7,985 bases of DNA from Ruaniaceae bacterium (GTDB lineage: Bacteria; Actinomycetota; Actinomycetes; Actinomycetales; Actinomycetaceae): contig JAKDIE010000050.1 in the NCBI GenBank assembly GCA_030450655.1, positions 1-7,985 of the forward strand, given 5' to 3'. Every line of letters starts with the position of its first letter. Within the stretch, counting starts at the first letter, position 1. This document shows positions 1 to 6,611 of this stretch, one piece after another. The position numbers and the translations under genes are program-made. The notes below the pieces were generated by a model, which was not told the origin of the DNA, searched no databases, and saw only the letters and a program-made list of their open reading frames with translations.

Positions 1-346
1 CGGCGAGCCCGCGCTGCGGCTCAGCGAGGCGGAGCGACGCCTCGCGGCCGCCGCAGTACTCAAGCCCCGGCAGCGGTTCGCCGATCGCGAGCAGATACGC
101 TGCGCCGTCGAGTTCGATCCCAGGAAGCGGGCGGCCGAGGAACACCACGAAGCGCCCGCTCACGTCCCACGATTCCGCCGAGCGAATCTCGAGCCCGTCC
201 TGCCCGACGGCGATCCGACCGTCCCCGTCCATCAGCAGCAGGCGGGTGCCGGGGTTGGCGAGTAGCTCATCGATCAGGCCCTCTCGCGCTCGTTCGGGAG
301 TCGCAGCGTCGAGGACCGCGCGGGCGAGGGGAAGTTCGAGAATCAC
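1..346 (-). CDS. Partial CDS, probable NUDIX-type NAD(H) pyrophosphatase (NudC-like), N-terminal part
   Basis: The frame stays open from a GTG at 346-344 to the window edge (115 codons), so the C-terminal part is missing. The GTG follows the mnmA TAG directly, with a GGGAGAG stretch upstream inside the mnmA end that could serve as ribosome binding site, so translation is probably coupled to mnmA. The visible protein is acidic, with a LLLMDGDGRIAVGQDG segment, then FVVFLGRPLPG and AAYLLAIGEPLPG. The order of a beta-rich N-terminal domain with a V-F-L-G-R strand followed by a Y-x-L-A-I strand resembles the N-terminal domain of actinobacterial NudC proteins, which cleave NAD(H) to NMN(H) and AMP and can remove NAD caps from RNA. 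The diagnostic zinc ribbon and NUDIX box would lie past the window edge, so the family call is an inference; that a gene is present is much more certain. Confidence 0.55.
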   Translation of the reverse strand, partial: MILELPLARAVLDAATPERAREGLIDELLANPGTRLLLMDGDGRIAVGQDGLEIRSAESWDVSGRFVVFLGRPLPGIELDGAAYLLAIGEPLPGLEYCGGREASLRLAEPQRGLA

Positions 347-1444
347 CTAGGCATTCTCTCCCACCGCAGCCCGGCGTGCGGACGAGATCGTGGCCTGGCC
401 GAGCACGCGCGTGCCGGCGTAAACCACCGCTGACTGGCCCGGCGCCACGCCGCGCTCGCCATCGTGCAGCTCGATCGCGAGCGTCCCGCCGTCCCGCGAG
501 ACCCGCGCGGCAAGCGGCCGCCCGTGCGCGCGAATTTGCACCTCGGCCTCCAGCTCGGCGGGAGCATCCGGCGCCAGCCACACCACGTCATCGCATTCGA
601 TGCGGTTCACCGTGAGCAGCGCGCTCGGTCCCACCACCACAGTGTTCGTGACCGGCTGCACCTCGAGCACGTACCGCGGCTTACCATCGGCTGCCGGGTT
701 GCCGAGCGCGAGCCCGCGCCGCTGGCCCACCGTGTAGGCGAAGGCGCCCTCGTGCTCCCCAACCTGGTTGCCATCAACGTCCACGATCGGCCCGGGCGCG
801 GCGCCGAGGCGATCCCGGAGGAAGCCTTGCGTGTCGCCGTCGGCCACGAAGCAGATGTCGTACGAATCGGGCTTGCCCGAGACGCCGAGCCCGCGCGCCG
901 CAGCTTCCGCGCGCACCTCGGCCTTGGTCGCCACGTCCCCCAGCGGGAACAGGGCGCGCGCGAGCTTCTGCTGCCCCATCACGGCGAGTACGTAGGACTG
1001 ATCCTTCTCGGCGTTCACCGCGCGGTGCAGTTCGCGCCCGCTCGGCCCGTCCACGAGTCGCGCGTAGTGCCCCGTGGCGACGGCGTCAAAGCCGAGCGCC
1101 GTGGCCCGCTCCATCAGGGTGGCGAACTTGATGTGCTCGTTGCAGCGCACGCACGGATTCGGTGTGCGCCCGGCGGCATACTCCGAGAGGAAGTCCTGGA
1201 CCACCGTCTCTTCGAAATCCTCCGAGAGGTCCCACACGTAGTACGGGATCCCCAACACGTCCGCGGCGCGGCGGGCATCCCCCGCATCCTCGATCGAGCA
1301 GCAGCCCCGCGATCCTTGGCGGTGTTCGGCACGCGAACGTGACAGCGCCATGTGGACGCCCACCACGTCATGCCCTGCGTCCACGGCGCGCGCCGCCGCA
1401 ACGGCGGAGTCCACCCCACCTGAGAGCGCTGCGAGTACCTGCAC
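347..1444 (-). CDS. mnmA: tRNA-specific 2-thiouridylase MnmA
   Basis: MnmA activates U34 of tRNA-Lys, -Glu and -Gln by adenylation and replaces its 2-oxygen with sulfur from a persulfide, in the cytoplasm. The 365-residue protein has the PP-loop SGGVDS at residues 8-13, the nucleophile region PNPCVRCN with the expected catalytic Cys at 101, ATGHYARL near 123-130, and the second catalytic Cys at 198 in [12 protein letters not shown]; spacing and positions match the Cys102/Cys199 pair of E. coli. The YTVGQRRGL motif (237-245) and a C-terminal beta barrel ending in [11 protein letters not shown] complete the family pattern. A GCCS segment near residues 47-50 is usual in actinobacterial MnmA. The frame is open further upstream, but the GTG at 1444-1442 places the PP-loop at the usual distance from the N-terminus and has AAGGA 5 nt upstream; the longer reading would overlap the desulfurase gene. 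It sits 13 nt after the cysteine desulfurase, its likely sulfur donor. Confidence 0.96.
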   Translation of the reverse strand: MQVLAALSGGVDSAVAAARAVDAGHDVVGVHMALSRSRAEHRQGSRGCCSIEDAGDARRAADVLGIPYYVWDLSEDFEETVVQDFLSEYAAGRTPNPCVRCNEHIKFATLMERATALGFDAVATGHYARLVDGPSGRELHRAVNAEKDQSYVLAVMGQQKLARALFPLGDVATKAEVRAEAAARGLGVSGKPDSYDICFVADGDTQGFLRDRLGAAPGPIVDVDGNQVGEHEGAFAYTVGQRRGLALGNPAADGKPRYVLEVQPVTNTVVVGPSALLTVNRIECDDVVWLAPDAPAELEAEVQIRAHGRPLAARVSRDGGTLAIELHDGERGVAPGQSAVVYAGTRVLGQATISSARRAAVGENA

Positions 1445-1449
1445 GGAGA

Positions 1450-1454
1450 TCCTT
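1450..1454 (-). promoter_or_regulatory. Ribosome binding site of mnmA
   Basis: AAGGA on the minus strand, 5 nt before the GTG at 1444-1442 and just after the desulfurase TAA at 1460-1458. It supports the internal GTG as the mnmA start rather than the in-frame upstream ATG, which lies within the desulfurase gene. Confidence 0.65.
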
Positions 1455-1457
1455 GAG

Positions 1458-2591
1458 TTAGTTGTGCGCGGCGCGTGCCGCCGCGATGGCGCCCGCGATG
1501 TGCGCGGAGAAAACCTCAACGTCCTCGGCCTCGGACGTCCACCCCAGACTACAACGCAGCCCGCCACGCACCCACGGCAGGCCCATCGCCTCGATCACGT
1601 AGCTTGCCTCCTGCACCCCGGCACGGCATGCGGACCCCGAGGAGGTCGCGATCCCCGCCCGATCGAGCGCGAATTGGAGCGAATCGGCGTCCACCCCTTC
1701 AACGACTGCGTGAACGATGGCGGGGCTCCGCTGAGATTTTTCCAGCCCGACGCCGGTCACGCGGACCCCGTCTATCGCCACCAAGGAGTCCTCCGCAATG
1801 CGTCGCAACGCCCGCAATCGTTCGGCCTCTGCCTCTCGTGAGCTCACGGCCGCCGCGCACGCCACAGCGAGCGCCGCGGCCCCCGCCACGTTGAGAGTTC
1901 CGGAGCGCACGCCACGTTCCTGATCCCCTCCGTAGGACGTCTTCGCGAGTTGCACGCCGCGCTTCGCGATGAGCGCGCCGATCCCCACGGGGGCGCCGAT
2001 CTTGTGTCCTGAGAATGACAGCAGATCGAGCCCGGAATCTCGGAACGAGACGGGAACGTGCCCCACCGCCTGCACGGCATCCGAATGGACGAGCGCGCCG
2101 TATGCATGCCCTGCCGCCACCACGGCGTCCAACGGTTGCACCATGCCGGTCTCGTTGTTCACCCACATGACTGAGATCAACCCTGTCTCGGGCGGAAGCG
2201 CGCCGAGTGCCTCCACGCGAAGCTGCGAATCGGAATCGACCTGAAGGATCTGAAGCCGCTTGCCCACGGCGCGCGCGGCCTCCAGCACGGCAGGATGCTC
2301 GATGGAACTAACCGCCACGGAGGCCTTCTTGTCGAGCGCCCGCACTGCCCGCCCCGCACCGAACCCCGCGAGATTTGCCGCCTCCGTGCCCCCGGAGGTG
2401 AAGATGACCTCTGCTGGTTCCGCGCCCAGCGTGGCGGCAATGGATTCGCGTGCCTCTTCCAGCACGCGGCGCGCCGCCCGTCCTGTCGCGTGAATCGACG
2501 AGGCGTTCCCGCCAACCTCGCACGCGCGCAGGAAGGCCTCCAATGCCTCGGGGCGCACCGGCGTGGTCGAGGCGTGGTCGAGGTAGATCAC
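1458..2591 (-). CDS. Cysteine desulfurase (class-V aminotransferase, NifS/IscS type)
   Basis: This PLP enzyme converts L-cysteine to L-alanine and leaves a persulfide on its own cysteine for transfer to acceptors. The 377-residue protein starts [13 protein letters not shown], typical of the group. It has [12 protein letters not shown] (cofactor phosphate loop, 65-76), SSIEHP with the PLP-stacking His99, NNETG (145-149), HSDAVQA with Asp171, [12 protein letters not shown] with the Schiff-base Lys197, RSGTLNVAG (229-237), and SSGSAC with the catalytic Cys322 on the long loop of group I enzymes. The GTG at 2591-2589 overlaps the etfA TGA by four bases (GTGA), so translation is coupled; the open frame upstream of it is antisense-free overlap with etfA and lacks homology. 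No scaffold gene (IscU/SufU) is adjacent. With mnmA next, its main job is probably tRNA thiolation, as for B. subtilis YrvO, although a wider sulfur-supply role is possible. Confidence 0.95.
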   Translation of the reverse strand: MIYLDHASTTPVRPEALEAFLRACEVGGNASSIHATGRAARRVLEEARESIAATLGAEPAEVIFTSGGTEAANLAGFGAGRAVRALDKKASVAVSSIEHPAVLEAARAVGKRLQILQVDSDSQLRVEALGALPPETGLISVMWVNNETGMVQPLDAVVAAGHAYGALVHSDAVQAVGHVPVSFRDSGLDLLSFSGHKIGAPVGIGALIAKRGVQLAKTSYGGDQERGVRSGTLNVAGAAALAVACAAAVSSREAEAERLRALRRIAEDSLVAIDGVRVTGVGLEKSQRSPAIVHAVVEGVDADSLQFALDRAGIATSSGSACRAGVQEASYVIEAMGLPWVRGGLRCSLGWTSEAEDVEVFSAHIAGAIAAARAAHN

Positions 2592-3511
2592 CGGCGAAGC
2601 GCCGCCAGGATCGCGGGAACCACGGTGTGGAGATCGCCCACGATCCCGAAATCCGCGATCTCGAAAATCGGGGCATCCGCGTCTGTGTTCACTGCCACCA
2701 CCACTTCGGCGCCAGTGATGCCGGAGGTGTGGTGAATTGCCCCCGAGACGCCGAGTCCGATGTAGAGATTCGGCGCGATAGTGACGCCGGTCTGGCCGAT
2801 CTGCAGGGCGTGATCGGCCCACTGCTCGTCGGTCGCCACCCGTGTGGCACCCACCGCCCCGCCGAGCGCCTCCGCAAGCTGCGCAACAATCGAGAAGTCG
2901 CCGTCCACTCCGCGCCCGCCCACGACCACGATCCGCGCCTCCTCCAAACTCGGCTCAGCGAGCGGTGGCGGCACAACCCGAGAGACACGCTCCACGGCGC
3001 GCGCTGCCGGCGAAAGCTCCACCGGCACGCGCTCAACATGCGGGTATCCGCCAGGATTCGGCTTCGGTTCAAACGATGTGGGCTTGACCGCGAGGATCGC
3101 CGGGCCCCGCACGGCGATCGCCTCGGTATCCCAGCTTCCCTGGAAAACAGTCTTCCCGACGACGATCTGATCACCGTCGAGCCGCAGCATATTCACGTCC
3201 ACGATCGCCCCCGCATCCAGCAACACGGCGAGGCGAGCCGCGGTTTCCTTTCCGATGAATGAGGCATTCATGACGATCGCGTCCGGGTGGCGTTCTGCGG
3301 CGATCTGCGCCACGGCTTCGGCAACCTGAGCCGGGGTCACGAGTGCGGGCGTCTCCGGGATGAAGACCTTCTTGACGCCGTATTGGGCCATCACATCGAG
3401 GTATGGCTCTCCGATGTTGACGACCTCAATCTCGCCGATAATCCGGGCTGCGGTGAGGACCTCGTGGTGGGCGAGGGAAAGAACTGGGGGAAGAATGACG
3501 AGAACGCGCAT
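2588..3511 (-). CDS. etfA: Electron transfer flavoprotein alpha subunit (EtfA/FixB)
   Basis: EtfA and EtfB form a soluble FAD (plus AMP) heterodimer that carries electrons between dehydrogenases and a membrane quinone reductase. The 307-residue protein has an N-terminal alpha/beta domain (about 1-175) and a C-terminal FAD domain: VVGGRGVDG at 196-204, GATR with the conserved Arg224, GQTG at 239-242, IAPNLYIGLGVSGAIHH at 245-261, AVNTDADAPIFEIADFGIVGDL around 273-294. This order and spacing match the FAD-binding region of ETF-alpha. The His that contacts the flavin O2 in human ETF is kept (His260), but the residue before it is His instead of the common Gln, and NKD is NTD. ATG at 3511-3509 is 2 nt after the etfB stop, with GGAAGG 10 nt upstream; an in-frame ATG higher up at 3541 lies inside etfB and is less likely. 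Confidence 0.95.
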   Translation of the reverse strand: MRVLVILPPVLSLAHHEVLTAARIIGEIEVVNIGEPYLDVMAQYGVKKVFIPETPALVTPAQVAEAVAQIAAERHPDAIVMNASFIGKETAARLAVLLDAGAIVDVNMLRLDGDQIVVGKTVFQGSWDTEAIAVRGPAILAVKPTSFEPKPNPGGYPHVERVPVELSPAARAVERVSRVVPPPLAEPSLEEARIVVVGGRGVDGDFSIVAQLAEALGGAVGATRVATDEQWADHALQIGQTGVTIAPNLYIGLGVSGAIHHTSGITGAEVVVAVNTDADAPIFEIADFGIVGDLHTVVPAILAALRR

Positions 3512-3513
3512 GA

Positions 3514-4281
3514 TCAGATAACCTTCCGGCCGCGGAGCCAATTGACGAGCGTGTCCCCCGCGTGGCCGGTATCGGTGACCACCGTGCCGGGCTCACGCGC
3601 GGGCCGCTGAACGGCGGAGACGATGCGCGTGGCTGGCGTGAGCTCGGTGAGACTGAGCTCGTCGAGGTCGAGAGTGGTGATCTTTTTCTTCTTCGCCGCC
3701 ATCATCGATTTGAAGTTGGGGATGCGGGGCTCGTTCGCCTGATCCGTCACGGAGATGAGCGCGGGCAGAGGCGCACGAAACGTCTCGGTGGCATCGGACA
3801 CTGTGCGGGTGATCGTCACCACGCCGTCCACGACCTTCACATCTGCGGCCAGTGTCAGTGCTGGCAACGCGAGGTACTGCGCGAGCGCCCCGGGAAGCAT
3901 TGCCGTGAGACCGTCCATCGAGGCCATACCGGTGATGACGAGATCCACAGGATCCTGTGCGGCGATTCTCTCGATCGCGGCCGCAAGCACGCGTGCGGTC
4001 ACCGCCACATCCGCGCCAGCGCACCGCGCGTCGTTGACGTGCACGGCTTCGTCCACACCCATCTGGAGTGCGCGGCGCAACGCGTCATCGGCGTCGTCCG
4101 GTCCCATCGTGAGCGCCACCACGCTCCCGCCGCATTCCTCCGCAAGTGTCACCGCCGCTTCCACGGCATTCTCGTCGAGTTCATTCAGCACATCGTCGAG
4201 GCCACGCTCCACGCGCCCATCGGAGATTCGCCGCTCGGACTGCGCATCCGGAACGTGCTTCACTGTCACCACAATCCTCAT
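3514..4281 (-). CDS. etfB: Electron transfer flavoprotein beta subunit (EtfB/FixA)
   Basis: EtfB binds the structural AMP and carries the recognition loop through which ETF docks on partner dehydrogenases. The 255-residue protein opens with MRIVVTVKHVPDAQSERRIS, has LNELDENAVEAA (32-43), VVALTMGP (54-61), the AMP-binding region VDLVITGMASMDGLTAMLPG (112-131), and NEPRIPNFKSMMAAKKK (183-199), the signature and recognition-loop segment. It lacks the Q-A-I-D-D version of the AMP loop known from mammalian and many bacterial proteins, but actinobacterial EtfB also has an S-T-D-G type loop there, so this is not a defect. It is the first gene of the leftward operon. No Shine-Dalgarno sequence is obvious before the ATG; a TAGGCT hexamer ends 6 nt upstream, which suggests a leaderless transcript. 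The start codon is part of a 17-bp palindrome. Confidence 0.95.
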   Translation of the reverse strand: MRIVVTVKHVPDAQSERRISDGRVERGLDDVLNELDENAVEAAVTLAEECGGSVVALTMGPDDADDALRRALQMGVDEAVHVNDARCAGADVAVTARVLAAAIERIAAQDPVDLVITGMASMDGLTAMLPGALAQYLALPALTLAADVKVVDGVVTITRTVSDATETFRAPLPALISVTDQANEPRIPNFKSMMAAKKKKITTLDLDELSLTELTPATRIVSAVQRPAREPGTVVTDTGHAGDTLVNWLRGRKVI

Positions 4282-4295
4282 AGGCTCAGCCTATG
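4279..4295. promoter_or_regulatory. 17-bp perfect palindrome over the etfB start codon and presumed -10 element
   Basis: CATAGGCTCAGCCTATG has perfect 8-bp arms around one central base. On the minus strand it contains TAGGCT (4293-4288), which fits the actinobacterial -10 consensus TANNNT, then 6 nt, then the etfB ATG (4281-4279). A one-base loop makes an RNA hairpin unlikely, so a dimeric DNA-binding protein is the more natural reader; occupancy would block the promoter. No regulator is encoded next to it, and no matching -35 element is clear (TGTGCC at 17 bp is weak). That the palindrome is perfect is seen directly; the operator role is an inference. Confidence 0.45.
4288..4293 (-). promoter_or_regulatory. 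Candidate -10 element of the etfB operon (leaderless)
   Basis: TAGGCT read on the minus strand, separated by 6 nt from the etfB ATG. In Actinobacteria leaderless mRNAs typically start at the first base of an ATG or GTG placed 6-7 nt after TANNNT. The lack of a purine-rich ribosome site before etfB agrees with this. The -35 region is not convincing. Confidence 0.4.
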
Positions 4296-4319
4296 CGAAC
4301 CGCCGGTAGAGGCACACGC

Positions 4320-4358
4320 CCGGTACCGGCCCTTGCGTGCCAGATGAGCCACGGCTCA
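4320..4358. repeat. Two further palindromes in the etfB-glgX divergent region
   Basis: CCGGTACCGG (4320-4329) is a perfect 10-bp palindrome. TGAGCC-AC-GGCTCA (4345-4358) has perfect 6-bp arms. The half-site TGAGCC/GGCTCA of the second also occurs within the palindrome at the etfB start (GGCTCA at 4283-4288), so one regulator could read both. Short palindromes are not rare in GC-rich DNA, and either could be chance. The rest of the 116-bp gap holds no other clear element. Confidence 0.35.
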
Positions 4359-4374
4359 CATGGATAAGTTGCGC

Positions 4375-4405
4375 GGAGGTACGTTATCTAGTGTTCAATG
4401 GATGA
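4375..4405 (+). promoter_or_regulatory. GGAGGT ribosome site and 4-codon minicistron overlapping the glgX start
   Basis: GGAGGT (4375-4380) is a strong Shine-Dalgarno sequence but lies 17 nt before the glgX ATG at 4398, too far for good use. It is 10 nt before a GTG at 4391 that opens a four-codon frame (GTG TTC AAT GGA TGA) ending at 4405, one base before the second in-frame glgX ATG at 4407. This could be a leader minicistron that hands ribosomes to glgX, or a coincidence if the transcript starts downstream. TACGTT (4380-4385) fits TANNNT and would place the 5' end near 4392, removing the GGAGGT from the mRNA. Confidence 0.25.
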
Positions 4406-6536
4406 AATGACCACCGTTTCGGCGCCCGCACTCGACCCGCTCGATCTCGGAGTGAAGCTCTCCAACGGCGGCGTTGATGTTGTCGTGTATGCTCCGCGCG
4501 CCAGCCGCGTAGATGTGTGTTTCTTCGACGGCGATCGCGAGACCTCCTGGACCCTCCTGCCCTCTCCCAATGGAACGTGGAACGGCCAGGTGCCGGGCAT
4601 CCGCGCGGGCGCAGAGTATGGGTTCAGGGTGTGGGGCGCGTGGCAGCCGAACGAAGGCCTGCGGCACAACCCTCATAAGCTCCTCCTCGATCCTTACGCG
4701 CGGGGCATCACGGGGAGCGTCAACCACGGCGAGGACCTTTACGACTTCGCATGGGAGCCGGGACAGCGTTACCCGCGCACCATGTCCACCACCGATTCGG
4801 CGCCATCAATGGTGCGCGGAGTTGTTCTTGGTACGCCATTCTCCGCCGCCCACAACAAGCCGCAGATCCCCTGGGACCAGACCGTCATCTACGAAGCGCA
4901 CATCAAGGGCATCACAAAGCTTGCGCCTTTGGTGCCCGCAGAGTTGCGCGGCACGTATGCGGGCCTCGCACACCCCTCGATGATCGCCCACCTGAAGGCG
5001 TTGGGTATCACCTCGATCGAGTTGCTACCCGTCCAAGCGTTCATGAGCGAACCTCGTCTCCTCGATGACAGTCGCAGTAACTATTGGGGGTACAACACCC
5101 TCTCCTACTTCGCGCCGGAGCCCTCGTACGCATCTCCCTCCGCCCGTGCGCGCGGGGCGGCCGCCATCCTCGATGAGTTCACGGGGATGATTCACCTCCT
5201 GCACGAGGCGGGCATCGAAGTGATTCTGGACGTGGTGTACAACCACACGTGTGAGGGCGGGATCGCGGGGCCCACACTCTCGTGGCGCGGCCTCGACAAC
5301 CCCGGCTACTACCTGCTGGGCGAGAACGGGGAGCACCTCGACTACACAGGCTGCGGCAATACCCTGGACTTCCGCCACTCGAGCGTGGTGAAGTTGACGC
5401 TGGATTCGCTGCGTTATTGGGCGAACCTCGGCGTGGACGGATTCCGCTTTGATCTCGCGGTTTCGATGGGTCGCCACGATGACCACTTCACGCCGTACCA
5501 TGCGTTCCTTTCGGCGCTGGCAACGGATCCCGTGCTACGGAAGGTGAAGGTGATCGCCGAGCCGTGGGACCTCGGACCCTTCGGGTGGCGCACCGGCCAG
5601 TTCCCCGCCCCCTTCACCGAGTGGAATGACCGTTTTCGCAACACGATTCGTTCGTTCTGGCTTGCAGACGCCGCTGCCCAGTCCAAAGGCCAGGCCGGGA
5701 ACTCGTCGTCGGACCTGGGAAACAGACTCACGGGCTCGGCCGATCTGTTTGGCCACGGTGAGATCCCGGGCGGGCGCACTCCACTCGCGTCCATCAACTA
5801 CGTCACGAGCCACGATGGCTTCACGATGCGCGATCTCGTCTCATTCGATCGCAAAGACAATGAGGCGAACGGCGAGAACAATCGGGACGGCTCCAACCAC
5901 AACCTCTCGTGGAACCACGGTGTGGAAGGCCTCGACTTCACCGCGGACATCATGCCAGTGCGGCGCCGCTCGATTCGTAACCTGATGGGCACCCTCATTC
6001 TCTCCGCAGGCGTGCCGATGATCACGGCCGGCGACGAGATGGGCCGCACCCAACGCGGCAACAACAACGCCTACAACCAGGACAATGCGATTTCCTGGGT
6101 CGATTGGCGCCTCGAACCGTGGCAGGAGGACCTCTCGGCGACGACCGCATACCTCCTGCGTCTGCGGCGGGAGAACGCGGCCCTGCGCAGCACTCAGTTC
6201 GCCTCGGGCCGTCCCATAGATGGCGACTCGTTGCCTGATCTTTCCTGGTACTCGGCCGATGGGGAACCGAAGCCCGCACACAATTGGCACAACCCGTTCG
6301 AACGGTGCTTGCAGATGCTCCGCTCCGGATTCCCCCACGGCCACGACGCGCTCATGGTGCTCAATAGTTCGCTCAACCCGGTCACCGTCACCTTGCCCAA
6401 GGGTCGCGGCCTCAACTACACCCTCGTGTGGGATTCCGAATGGGAAGACCCGGAGCCGTTCTTCGACACCTACATGCCGGGCGACGAGTTCCTCTCGGAG
6501 GGTCTGTCCCTCCAACTCTTCCTCACGGCGGACTAG
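4398..6536 (+). CDS. glgX: Glycogen debranching enzyme GlgX (GH13, isoamylase type)
   Basis: GlgX hydrolyses alpha-1,6 branch linkages of glycogen, mainly the short branches left by glycogen phosphorylase, in the cytoplasm. The 712-residue length is usual for the family. An N-terminal CBM48-like domain (about 15-115: GGVDVVVYAPRASRVDVCFFD, YGFRVWG) precedes the GH13 barrel: YEAHIKG (165-171), NYWGYNTLSYFAPE (228-241), DVVYNHT (278-284, region I), GVDGFRFDLA with nucleophile Asp352, VIAEPWDLG with acid/base Glu388, and NYVTSHDG with Asp473. GDEMGRTQRGNNNAYNQD (545-562) is a hallmark of GlgX/TreX enzymes. All catalytic residues are present. The start is ATG 4398 or ATG 4407; an in-frame TAG at 4389 excludes anything further upstream. 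It diverges from etfB and is followed by trpS after 75 bp. No other glycogen gene is in view. Confidence 0.95.
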   Translation: MDEMTTVSAPALDPLDLGVKLSNGGVDVVVYAPRASRVDVCFFDGDRETSWTLLPSPNGTWNGQVPGIRAGAEYGFRVWGAWQPNEGLRHNPHKLLLDPYARGITGSVNHGEDLYDFAWEPGQRYPRTMSTTDSAPSMVRGVVLGTPFSAAHNKPQIPWDQTVIYEAHIKGITKLAPLVPAELRGTYAGLAHPSMIAHLKALGITSIELLPVQAFMSEPRLLDDSRSNYWGYNTLSYFAPEPSYASPSARARGAAAILDEFTGMIHLLHEAGIEVILDVVYNHTCEGGIAGPTLSWRGLDNPGYYLLGENGEHLDYTGCGNTLDFRHSSVVKLTLDSLRYWANLGVDGFRFDLAVSMGRHDDHFTPYHAFLSALATDPVLRKVKVIAEPWDLGPFGWRTGQFPAPFTEWNDRFRNTIRSFWLADAAAQSKGQAGNSSSDLGNRLTGSADLFGHGEIPGGRTPLASINYVTSHDGFTMRDLVSFDRKDNEANGENNRDGSNHNLSWNHGVEGLDFTADIMPVRRRSIRNLMGTLILSAGVPMITAGDEMGRTQRGNNNAYNQDNAISWVDWRLEPWQEDLSATTAYLLRLRRENAALRSTQFASGRPIDGDSLPDLSWYSADGEPKPAHNWHNPFERCLQMLRSGFPHGHDALMVLNSSLNPVTVTLPKGRGLNYTLVWDSEWEDPEPFFDTYMPGDEFLSEGLSLQLFLTAD

Positions 6537-6598
6537 GATCTAGCGGCGAACGAATCCCGCCAGTCGCACCGGGCAGATGGACGCTCCGCAGGAACAAC

Positions 6599-6604
6599 TA
6601 CACT
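6599..6604 (+). promoter_or_regulatory. Candidate -10 element of trpS (leaderless)
   Basis: TACACT matches TANNNT and is followed by 7 nt (CGTCTCC) and the trpS GTG. This is the spacing of leaderless actinobacterial transcripts that begin at the start codon. No Shine-Dalgarno sequence lies within 5-12 nt of the GTG (the nearest purine run, around 6591-6594, is about 17 nt away). No clear -35 element is visible at 16-18 bp, and the glgX-trpS gap (6537-6611) shows no strong terminator hairpin, so some read-through from glgX is possible. Confidence 0.5.
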
Positions 6605-6611
6605 CGTCTCC

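Noticed and set aside
464..1342. 292-codon plus-strand open frame antisense to mnmA
   Set aside because: It is a shadow of the GC-rich mnmA codons; its translation is low-complexity Arg/His/Pro-rich and matches no family, while the opposite strand is clear MnmA.
2450..3262. 270-codon plus-strand open frame over etfA and the desulfurase start
   Set aside because: It crosses the junction of two well-supported genes on the other strand and has a composition typical of antisense GC-rich frames.
3514..4281. EtfB as a damaged protein because the Q-A-I-D-D AMP loop is absent
   Set aside because: Actinobacterial EtfB proteins have an S/T-D-G type loop at this place, and the rest of the protein is intact.
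4293..4367. 24-codon plus-strand frame starting at the other ATG of the etfB palindrome
   Set aside because: The start arises from the symmetry of the palindrome, and the short product is uninformative; no evidence of coding.
5841..6515. 224-codon minus-strand open frame inside glgX
   Set aside because: It is the antisense of conserved GlgX sequence, with no plausible domain.
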